This document shows positions 1 to 5,483 of a stretch of DNA of 5,483 bases, piece by piece. The notes beneath the pieces are model-generated. The model made no database searches and was not told the origin of the DNA. It was given only the letters and a program-made list of their open reading frames with translations. Each line of letters opens with the position of its first letter. Within the stretch, counting starts at the first letter, position 1. Origin of the DNA: an uncultured Burkholderiaceae bacterium. GTDB lineage: Bacteria; Pseudomonadota; Gammaproteobacteria; Burkholderiales; Burkholderiaceae. Position numbers and translations under genes: made by a program. Location of the stretch: assembly GCA_937871985.1 (NCBI GenBank), contig CALMPB010000021.1, positions 1-5,483 on the forward strand. Reading direction: 5' to 3'.

Positions 1-1125
1 GAGGTCCAGGCGATACCACGCAGCTACCGTTTCGCGCAGCCGCTCGCCGATGAAGTGAAGGCGCTCGGAGTCGCGCCCCAGGACCTGGTCGGTGCGGGGC
101 CGCCACCCGAGCACGGCGTCGCGCACCAGTCGCCCACGCTGTTCCTGTTCGACGACGCCAGCGTGCAGTCGGTGCTGCCCCGCTATGGCGCGCATCTGCT
201 CGCGACCTTCGACGCCCATGTGCTCGAACGCGGCGTATTCACCGCGGTGGCGGGAGTGCACGATCTCGACGAAGCTGGTCGGGTGCCGCACGCGATGGGC
301 CATTACGCCCCGACCTATGATCCGGCCTGCGCGCGCAAGGAAGCGGCGCCAGCCAGCTTCAGGCAATATCTGGCACGCGCGCGGTTCGAGATGGCAGGCA
401 GCGGCAACAGCGACAAGTTGGTTAATGCGGCGGCATCGGCGCTGCTCGCAGCGAGCGAACTGGCCGGCGGGACGCACGGGCGCATGGCGCGCAAGTCGCC
501 GCATCGCCGCGTAGTCGATCTCCTCACCGGCACCGAGGCTTACCCCGCATATCTCGCCCTGGTTGAGCGCATACTCGCGAGCCGCGGCGAGATCGCGGAA
601 GCCGATTGGCAGGCGGCAGTACGTTTGCACTCGGAGACGATCGTCTTTCAGCTGAGCGGCGCCGAGGCGCTCGGCAATGCGGCAGCATTCCTCGCATGGC
701 CGGAAGGCAAACCCGCGCTCCACGCCGGGGCTGCGGCTATCGCGCGAACCGACAATCTGTTCGCCTATCCCGAGGGCGCTCCGCAGGTCCACGTCCGGCT
801 GGGATCCATCCATTCGGTGAAGGGCGAGTCCCACACTGCGACACTGGTGCTTGACAGCTTCTACTTCGCGCATCACCTGAGCGAGCTCAAACCCTGGCTC
901 CTCGGTGCTAAGGCGGGCGGGTCGCGCCTGAATGGCCGAGGCAACGTGGTCACCGAAGGTTCGCGAATGCTCGGTAGGCTGCGACTGCACTATGTCGCGA
1001 TGACGCGCCCCACCCATCTCCTGTGCCTAGCGATGCGCAAGGATGTCTTTGCCGCGGGAGAACTCGACATTCTCACCGGGCGCGGCTGGATGGTCATCGA
1101 TTGCTGCGCGCCTACGCAGACCTGA
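1..1125 (+). CDS. UvrD/Rep-type SF1A DNA helicase, C-terminal part (5' end outside window); Gabija GajB-like
   Basis: The frame is open from base 1 to the TGA at 1123-1125, giving 374 visible residues without an N-terminus. A GTG at position 55 is internal and not the start, because helicase-like sequence (RSYRFAQPLADEV, about residues 8-20) precedes it. Near the C-terminus are helicase motif V, HSVKGE (811-828), and motif VI, YVAMTRP (991-1011), whose Arg is the expected arginine finger. The Walker A and B motifs must lie to the left. Family knowledge: UvrD-like helicases translocate 3'-5' on single-stranded DNA using ATP. The motif V context (IHSVKGESHTATLVLDSFY) looks to me like the helicases encoded beside OLD-type ATPase/TOPRIM nucleases, as GajB is in Gabija. 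That assignment is from memory, and the nuclease partner is not in the window. A generic repair helicase is the alternative. The UvrD class is near certain; the Gabija link is moderate. Confidence 0.88.
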   Translation, partial: EVQAIPRSYRFAQPLADEVKALGVAPQDLVGAGPPPEHGVAHQSPTLFLFDDASVQSVLPRYGAHLLATFDAHVLERGVFTAVAGVHDLDEAGRVPHAMGHYAPTYDPACARKEAAPASFRQYLARARFEMAGSGNSDKLVNAAASALLAASELAGGTHGRMARKSPHRRVVDLLTGTEAYPAYLALVERILASRGEIAEADWQAAVRLHSETIVFQLSGAEALGNAAAFLAWPEGKPALHAGAAAIARTDNLFAYPEGAPQVHVRLGSIHSVKGESHTATLVLDSFYFAHHLSELKPWLLGAKAGGSRLNGRGNVVTEGSRMLGRLRLHYVAMTRPTHLLCLAMRKDVFAAGELDILTGRGWMVIDCCAPTQT

Positions 1126-1226
1126 GCATCCGGATGACAGCTTTCAGGGTTGTCGACTGTTAGGTCGAATGACCGATAGTGATCGTCGCCCCCAACGCGG
1201 ACCCGGTGGACCATCAGAACAAGATC

Positions 1227-1256
1227 TTCCCCGGCCGCTGATCGGGATTCCCCGGC
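1227..1256. repeat. Nine-base direct repeat TTCCCCGGC, two copies 21 bp apart
   Basis: The copies are at 1227-1235 and 1248-1256, start to start 21 bp, which is two helical turns. The first is preceded by the palindrome AAGATCTT (1221-1228). They lie about 140-170 bp upstream of the GHKL-nuclease start, so an operator is possible. Only two short GC-rich copies exist and chance is a real alternative. Confidence 0.3.
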
Positions 1257-1301
1257 ATAAGGCTCCCTTAGCAGAACCCGCGACTGATCTATGAGACCGA
1301 A

Positions 1302-1327
1302 CTTGGGAGCCGCCCCGGCTCCCCAAG
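1302..1327 (+). terminator. Imperfect hairpin, possible terminator or attenuator
   Basis: The left arm CTTGGGAGCC (1302-1311) and right arm GGCTCCCCAAG (1317-1327) form a 10-bp stem with one bulged C and a five-base loop (GCCCC). The stem is very GC-rich and should be stable. No T-run follows on either strand, so it is not a canonical rho-independent terminator. It sits 177 bp after the helicase stop and 70 bp before the GHKL-nuclease start. It could end helicase transcripts inefficiently, protect an mRNA end, or act in the leader of the next gene. GGCTCCC at 1261-1267 is a perfect 7-bp complement of the left-arm segment GGGAGCC (1305-1311), so an alternative pairing exists. Confidence 0.4.
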
Positions 1328-1387
1328 ACACTTGACTTCGGGCCATCCGCGCCCGCAAGACTGCCTCATTAAAGTAAGCCTTCCGAC

Positions 1388-1390
1388 GGA
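1388..1390 (+). promoter_or_regulatory. Weak ribosome binding site of the GHKL-nuclease gene
   Basis: GGA, within CGACGGA, lies six bases upstream of the ATG at 1397. It is the only purine-rich match at a workable distance. An in-frame TAA at 1370-1372 rules out an earlier start in this frame, so ATG 1397 is the first possible ATG. Confidence 0.4.
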
Positions 1391-1396
1391 TTCAAA

Positions 1397-3523
1397 ATGA
1401 CGCTCGATATTCGTGGAAGTCTGAAAAACACCAAGATAAGTTCGGACAGATACGTTGTCCTCGAAGAACTCATCTCGAACTCGATCGACGCCTTCCTGAT
1501 CCGGCAGCACACCGATCCAGGGGCGCGGAGTCTTGCGGTCTCGATCGAGGCCGACATCACTTCGTCTGGTCTGCTTGCCGATGGCACAGACATATCGATC
1601 ACCTGCAAAGACAATGGCTGCGGCTTCGGTAACGACCAGGCCGACGCCTTCGTGACCAAGGACACTTCGTACAAGGATGACCTCGCCATCGCCGGGATCG
1701 GCAAGTGCAAGGGTTCGGGCCGCATTCAGTACTTTCACCACTTCGAGCGCGTGGGGGTGCAGAGCACGTTTCGCAACGAGACGGGGGTCGCCACCCGCAC
1801 ACTCGTGCCCGACGCTGCACGCAAGAAGATCGACGTCGCCGACTTCATCAGCACCAACGGCGACGAACGACAGATAGGCACCGCGATCAGGCTCGAGGGA
1901 CTCAGGGACGCGACGCGGGCAAAGCTCTTCAGGACCGAAGCCTTGTCCGACGTCTTCTCGGCGGCGAACATGCGCCGCAACATGCTGATCGCGTTCCTGC
2001 AGCGCCTTGTGAGCCTCAAGTCGCAGTTGGGTGACTTCGTCATCGCGTTTGAGACCCGACATTCCAATGGTGGCGTCGAACGGAGCAGCCTGACAGCGGC
2101 GGATCTGCCGGAAGTGACAGTGGTCAGGTCGACCGAGGTCGCCGAACGCGATCCCAAGTCCGGCGACCTGTTGGGGACGACGCAGACCTTCACCCTCTCG
2201 CACTACCGGCTTGACGCCCAGACCTACGACCTTCCTCGCAACGCGATCTCGTTCTGCGCCAGATCCTCGCCGGTGCTCGACATAACCAAGAGATACCTGA
2301 AGACGGTTGCCGAGCAGAACCGCCCGGTCGAAGGCTTCCACCACATCGTGCTGATCGAGGCCGACCTCCTCGACCGGCGCGTCAACGAGCAGCGCGACGG
2401 ATTCCACGAGATTCCTGACGAACTGCCGGTCTGCGACCTCTTCACCGACGCGACCGTCGCATTCGCCGACATCTACGAACAAATAGATCCTATCATTGCG
2501 GAGATGGTCACCCCCTCCGGCTGGAGCAAGGACGACGTCATCAGGGACGTAGCTGACAAGTTCGGCGTGATCCAGGCGATGCTTACCGACACCGACACGC
2601 GGGTCATCTACGGCGACACTGCAAAGTCCGTCGCCGAGCGCGTGCTGAAGAAGTACCAGGAACGCATCGTCGCCGACACCGCCGAGATCTTCGACCTGCG
2701 CGCGGAGATCGAGGCAGCTGAGCCGCACACCGCCGACTTCCGCCACAAGATTAACGAGCTGTCGTGGAAGTATACTTCGTACCTCAAGACGTACGACATG
2801 GCGAACCTCTCCCAGCTCGTCGTCCGTCGGGCAGCGATCGTCGAAGTCCTAAAGCTCGCCTGCGGACGGGGCCTCGCCGTGCAGGCCGTCGAAGATGGCC
2901 AGCGTCGCAAGGACGAGCAGATCATCCACAGCATCTTCTTCCCGATGCGAAAGGACAGCCGTGAGACGACCGACCACGACATCTGGCTCCTGAGCGAAGA
3001 GTATCAATATTACGAATACATCGCGTCCGATAAACCGCTCTCCCAGATCGAATGGGACGACGGAGAGAAGCTGTTCGATCCGACCATCGACACCGAGCTA
3101 GCGGAAACCCTGCGCCGCCGGACCAAGGATCATTCCGCCAAGCGGCCCGACATCGCGATCTTCGGAGAGGAGGGCTCGGCTATCATCATAGAATTCAAGG
3201 CGCCGGGCGTTCCATTAGACGAGCACATCGGCGACCTGTCGCGCTACGCGCACCTACTTGCAGCGAAGTCGAACGGACGGCTCAAGAAGTTCTACGGCTA
3301 TCTGGTCGGAGATACGCTCGATCCGCTGGGAATGATCGGCTGGAAGAAGTTCGCGTCCGGTCGCAGCTTCTTCCACACTAGCGCTCTAGAAGATCCGGAC
3401 ACCGGACGCATGCTGGGCGAGCTGTACGCCGAAACCCTCCTTTACGAGGACATCGTGGATCGGGCGAGCAAGCGTATCGGGGTGTACCGGGAAAAGCTAC
3501 AGATCGACTTCTCAAAGAAGTAG
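1397..3523 (+). CDS. GHKL (Hsp90/MORC-like) ATPase fused to a PD-(D/E)XK nuclease-like domain, putative defence protein
   Basis: This 708-residue protein begins with a GHKL ATP-binding fold. The N box is EELISNSIDA (23-32; E24, N28, D31), the G1 box is DNGCGFG (72-78), the glycine-rich lid is GIGKCKGSGR (100-109), and the G3-like motif is GTAIRLEGL (161-169). Residues about 195-340 resemble the S5-like transducer of Hsp90/MutL/MORC proteins, ending near LDRRVNEQRDGFHEIP (325-340). A charged helical stretch follows (about 345-500). Residues about 505-660 look like a PD-(D/E)XK nuclease: PD at 584-585, strand IIIEFK with E599 and K601, and a possible upstream acidic residue at E534/E535 in LLSEEYQYYEYIASDKPL. 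GHKL ATPases typically dimerise when ATP binds, so I infer ATP-gated cleavage of nucleic acid. No signal peptide or membrane segment is visible, so it is probably cytoplasmic. The Mrr-type gene follows after 33 bp, probably in the same operon. The ATPase is firm, the nuclease likely, the defence role inferred. I cannot assign a named system. Confidence 0.85.
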   Translation: MTLDIRGSLKNTKISSDRYVVLEELISNSIDAFLIRQHTDPGARSLAVSIEADITSSGLLADGTDISITCKDNGCGFGNDQADAFVTKDTSYKDDLAIAGIGKCKGSGRIQYFHHFERVGVQSTFRNETGVATRTLVPDAARKKIDVADFISTNGDERQIGTAIRLEGLRDATRAKLFRTEALSDVFSAANMRRNMLIAFLQRLVSLKSQLGDFVIAFETRHSNGGVERSSLTAADLPEVTVVRSTEVAERDPKSGDLLGTTQTFTLSHYRLDAQTYDLPRNAISFCARSSPVLDITKRYLKTVAEQNRPVEGFHHIVLIEADLLDRRVNEQRDGFHEIPDELPVCDLFTDATVAFADIYEQIDPIIAEMVTPSGWSKDDVIRDVADKFGVIQAMLTDTDTRVIYGDTAKSVAERVLKKYQERIVADTAEIFDLRAEIEAAEPHTADFRHKINELSWKYTSYLKTYDMANLSQLVVRRAAIVEVLKLACGRGLAVQAVEDGQRRKDEQIIHSIFFPMRKDSRETTDHDIWLLSEEYQYYEYIASDKPLSQIEWDDGEKLFDPTIDTELAETLRRRTKDHSAKRPDIAIFGEEGSAIIIEFKAPGVPLDEHIGDLSRYAHLLAAKSNGRLKKFYGYLVGDTLDPLGMIGWKKFASGRSFFHTSALEDPDTGRMLGELYAETLLYEDIVDRASKRIGVYREKLQIDFSKK

Positions 3524-3524
3524 C

Positions 3525-3560
3525 ATGTCGTCCACTTCCAACAAGCGATGTGATCTATGA
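3525..3560 (+). other. Eleven-codon mini-ORF overlapping the Mrr-type gene start (ATGA), possible coupling element
   Basis: ATG at 3525 opens just one base after the TAG of the upstream gene (3521-3523). It reads 11 codons (MSSTSNKRCDL) and stops at TGA 3558-3560, which overlaps the downstream ATG at 3557-3559 as ATGA. A purine-rich AAAGAAG (3514-3520) lies four bases upstream of the mini-ORF start. The downstream gene itself has no clear Shine-Dalgarno sequence. Terminating ribosomes could re-initiate on the mini-ORF and then on the Mrr gene. A frame this short also occurs by chance. Confidence 0.25.
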
Positions 3561-4771
3561 AGCCCAGGCAAGCCGAAAATACCGGTGTGCCGCGACTACC
3601 GTCCGACGGGGAGCTCGACGCCGTGGTCGCAAATCTCCAGCGCTCGGTCCAAGAGTGGGCCTCCCGGCACGAACTCTGGTTTGACTGCGGCTTCCAGTCC
3701 TACGCGGAACGGATCGACGGAGAACCCGGAAACACGCCCGTCGTCACGATCCTCCACTTCGACGGCGACCTAGGCCGAGCGCTCGACGGCGAATTCGATG
3801 GCCTCGACGTCGAATTCCACGAGCTGCTCGAGCGCCATGGCTTCTGGTATGAGCGAAACGACGCTGTCAGCGCACACATATATCCCGCGGACGAAAGCCC
3901 GCTGCTCCAGCCGTTCCTCGACCAGGCGAACTGGCAGTGGGTCTGCAGCCTCGTCCAGCAGGACGTGGCAGACGTTTACGAGGAGCTGTACTCTCATTTC
4001 GCGAAGCGTCCGGCTGATCTCGAGCGCCTGACATGGAGAGAGTATGAGATACTTCTCTTCAGGATCTTCCAGAGCCAGGGGTTCGCCTGTGAACTCGGCC
4101 CAGGCACTAACGACGGTGGCGTCGACATTCGGATCCTGCAGCGTGATCCGCTTGGCGACATATTAACCCTCGTCCAGGCCAAGCACTACGCGCCAAAGAA
4201 TAAGATCGACCTCTCCGCCGTAGCGGCACTTCACGGTGTCGCTGATGTAGAGGCCGCGCAGAGAAGCATCTTCGTCACGACCTCCGACTATCTGCCGTCA
4301 GCGCGAAAATTCGCCAGCAGAACCAAGATCCCGATGACGCTCGCGACGTCCGAGCATGTGCGGGACTGGTGCCGGAACGCGAGCGACGGGATCATCCGCG
4401 ACAAATCTAAGCTGATCTCGCCCGAAACGGTCTCACGTTTGATCCAGGACCTAGCAGCGAACGATCCCCGCATCGTTCAAGCGAATACAGGCTACTCGGC
4501 AATCATGAACCAATTCGCGATCGTGCTGAAGCAGACTAAGCACGCGGCGCTTCTGATGGCCATACCCGCTCGAACGATATCGGACGATGGCTATGGCCAG
4601 AGGGGTCTGGAAGTTCCCGACATTGGTCCCGCCTGCCTTGATCGACTTACGGCGGAAACGGTCTTTCGTGCAAAGCGATCCGTTCGCAACGGCGAAGTCA
4701 GCTACTGGACGGGTAGCACCCTGTTCTCGCCTTGGAACGGGGCGCCAGCCTACTTCGACCTCTGCGATTGA
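3557..4771 (+). CDS. Mrr-type restriction endonuclease-domain protein with unrecognised N- and C-terminal domains
   Basis: This 404-residue protein has a central Mrr-catalytic-type fold at about residues 155-275. A helix with conserved acidic residues (LTWREYEILLFRIFQSQGF, 158-176) is followed by GTNDGGVDI (183-191, D190) and VQAKHY (206-211, Q207 and K209). This D...QxK arrangement is the usual Mrr variant of PD-(D/E)XK. The next helix, IDLSAVAALHGV (217-228), and strand SIFVTTSDY (237-245) also fit. Mrr-family nucleases cut DNA, often modified DNA, and are cytoplasmic. Residues 1-150 contain a possible mixed alpha/beta segment (VVTILHFDGDL, 62-72; GFWYERND, 95-102) and residues about 285-404 form a tail; I recognise neither. 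Either could supply recognition or partner binding. In-frame stops at 3521 and 3551 exclude an upstream start. Close spacing to the GHKL-nuclease gene suggests co-transcription and shared function. The domain call is strong; substrate and system are unknown. Confidence 0.87.
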   Translation: MKPRQAENTGVPRLPSDGELDAVVANLQRSVQEWASRHELWFDCGFQSYAERIDGEPGNTPVVTILHFDGDLGRALDGEFDGLDVEFHELLERHGFWYERNDAVSAHIYPADESPLLQPFLDQANWQWVCSLVQQDVADVYEELYSHFAKRPADLERLTWREYEILLFRIFQSQGFACELGPGTNDGGVDIRILQRDPLGDILTLVQAKHYAPKNKIDLSAVAALHGVADVEAAQRSIFVTTSDYLPSARKFASRTKIPMTLATSEHVRDWCRNASDGIIRDKSKLISPETVSRLIQDLAANDPRIVQANTGYSAIMNQFAIVLKQTKHAALLMAIPARTISDDGYGQRGLEVPDIGPACLDRLTAETVFRAKRSVRNGEVSYWTGSTLFSPWNGAPAYFDLCD

Positions 4772-4987
4772 GGCGGCCAAGACCGTTCGATTCCCGCACG
4801 CCGCTTGTGTGACAAAATGACCGGAGGGTGTAAGCGACCCGAATGACGGATTTCAGCAAAAGCTGACGCTCATATTCACGATGTTGAATGTCTTGACCTG
4901 GTCGGTCCCTTCAATTCCAACCATTCCAGCGGCCTGGCCGGTAGCGTCAGTGGACGCGCTTGACAGCGAGCACTATCCTAAGCCGCC
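4772..4987. other. Intergenic region before the DUF6933-type gene
   Basis: No gene is supported in these 216 bp. They look somewhat less GC-rich than the flanking genes. TCAGC-AAAA-GCTGA (4853-4866) is a perfect 5-bp hairpin with no T-run after it. A looser inverted repeat, ATTCA/TGAAT, spans 4874-4889. TTGACA at 4960-4965 matches a -35 box but has no -10 box at normal spacing before the next start. A terminator for the Mrr-type gene or a promoter for the next gene may lie here, but neither is identifiable by eye. Confidence 0.5.
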
Positions 4988-5483
4988 ATGTTTCACCTCC
5001 TCTGCACCAAGAAACTGCTAGATCGGATCAAACCCGAGATCGCTGAGCCCGGACAAAGCGACACCGCGCTGGGCAATTGGTATGCCACGGTGCTGTTCTG
5101 GAAGCCGCAAGTCGCTTTGCTGGTTTCTGAGCGCACGCTGCTTCCCGTGCTTATGCCGCTAGCCCCAGCGGCCACGCTTGCTCGACGGTTCCCGGCACAT
5201 TTGGCGCTGGTTCTGAAGGAGCACGGAGTCCCAAGCGAATTCGTCGCTCAGGAAATCTGGCGGATGGACAAGGTCCAGTACGCAAAGACTGCGAACCGGA
5301 GCGTCGTGGGCATCATCAATGAGTTCGTCAAGCAGACCGAATTCTGGCTGGCCGCTTATGCCTATGAAAAGGGTGATGATGACGACCTCCTAGCGATTTC
5401 CGCCAAGCTAGCGGAGACACCGTGTGGACCGCTGTACAAGGGTCCGGTTTCGCCGGACAAAGCCCTTCATGAACTCGTGAAGG
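4988..5483 (+). CDS. DUF6933-type protein of unknown function, N-terminal part (3' end outside window)
   Basis: The frame is open from ATG 4988 to the right edge, giving 165 complete codons. An in-frame TAA at 4979-4981, six bases upstream, makes this ATG the earliest start. The first residues, MFHLLCTKKLLDRIKP, also match how I remember this family beginning. Further family-like stretches are LGNWYATVLFW (28-38), ERTLLPVLMPL (48-58) and AKTANRSVVGIINEF (99-113). As I recall it, DUF6933 is a small, mostly single-domain prokaryotic family with no established role. An acidic GDDDD run and a less typical tail follow after about residue 125. No signal peptide or clear membrane helix is visible. 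No Shine-Dalgarno match precedes the start. The 216-bp gap suggests it is not part of the upstream operon. That it is a real gene is likely; the family name is from memory. Confidence 0.75.
   Translation, partial: MFHLLCTKKLLDRIKPEIAEPGQSDTALGNWYATVLFWKPQVALLVSERTLLPVLMPLAPAATLARRFPAHLALVLKEHGVPSEFVAQEIWRMDKVQYAKTANRSVVGIINEFVKQTEFWLAAYAYEKGDDDDLLAISAKLAETPCGPLYKGPVSPDKALHELVK

Larger units (their letters stand above)
1126..1396. other. Intergenic region between helicase and GHKL-nuclease genes
   Basis: This 271-bp stretch contains no reading frame I would call a gene. Short frames crossing it on both strands give low-complexity Arg/Pro/Gly-rich or unrecognised peptides, and several run into the flanking genes. 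It does contain a stable hairpin (1302-1327), an upstream sequence able to compete for one arm (1261-1267), and a 9-bp direct repeat (1227-1256). The gap is long enough to hold a terminator for the helicase gene and a separate promoter for the downstream pair. I found no convincing -35/-10 set. It may also include decayed sequence from a past insertion, which cannot be decided here. Confidence 0.6.

Noticed and set aside
990..1358. Minus-strand frame of 122 codons covering the first intergenic region, considered as a small gene or transposase remnant.
   Set aside because: It overlaps the helicase motif VI region, has no recognisable family, and no terminal inverted repeats or target duplications mark an insertion there.
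1332..1360. TTGACT (1332-1337) as a -35 box for the GHKL-nuclease gene.
   Set aside because: At 17-18 bp spacing the sequence is GCAAGA/CAAGAC, a poor -10 box. The AT-rich ATTAAAG lies too far downstream.
1289..2746. Long open frame on the minus strand (485 codons) opposite the start of the GHKL-nuclease gene.
   Set aside because: It lies antisense to a gene with clear ATPase motifs. Its product is Val/Gly/Asp-rich with no recognisable domain, as expected of a mirror frame in GC-rich coding DNA.
4853..4866. TCAGC-AAAA-GCTGA hairpin as a terminator for the Mrr-type gene.
   Set aside because: The stem is only 5 bp and no T-run follows on either strand.
4960..4980. TTGACA (4960-4965) with TATCCT (4974-4979) as a promoter for the DUF6933-type gene.
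   Set aside because: The spacer is only 8 bp. At normal spacing the -10 position would overlap the start codon.
1..5483. CRISPR arrays, tRNA or rRNA genes, and complete insertion sequences.
   Set aside because: No regularly spaced repeats, cloverleaf or rRNA-like sequence, transposase gene or paired terminal repeats were seen.

Overview
The window is GC-rich DNA in which all four genes lie on the + strand. GC-rich codon use and weak Shine-Dalgarno sequences suggest an alphaproteobacterium, perhaps a sphingomonad. There is no rRNA, tRNA or other taxonomic marker, so this is only an impression.

Layout, left to right. (1) Positions 1-1125 hold the 3' part of a UvrD/Rep-type superfamily 1 helicase gene. 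It is cut by the left edge and resembles the helicases paired with OLD-type nucleases in Gabija-like systems. (2) A 271-bp gap has no convincing gene. It contains a strong imperfect hairpin, a competing upstream complement and a 9-bp direct repeat at 21-bp spacing. (3) Positions 1397-3523 encode a 708-residue protein. It has an N-terminal GHKL (Hsp90/MutL/MORC-type) ATPase, an S5-like transducer region, a helical middle and a C-terminal PD-(D/E)XK nuclease-like domain. (4) After 33 bp, positions 3557-4771 encode a 404-residue protein with a central Mrr-type restriction endonuclease domain between two unrecognised domains. The 33-bp gap holds an 11-codon reading frame whose stop overlaps the Mrr start. 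(5) A 216-bp gap follows. (6) From 4988 to the right edge runs the 5' part of a DUF6933-type gene of unknown function.

The three left genes all encode predicted nucleic-acid enzymes (helicase, ATPase-nuclease, Mrr nuclease), as expected of a defence island. The most interesting unit is the GHKL-nuclease/Mrr pair. It reads as a compact two-gene operon in which an ATP-gated dimerising nuclease may work with a second, Mrr-type nuclease that carries its own putative recognition domain. I do not recognise this pair as a named anti-phage system. Its defence role is inferred from domains and context.
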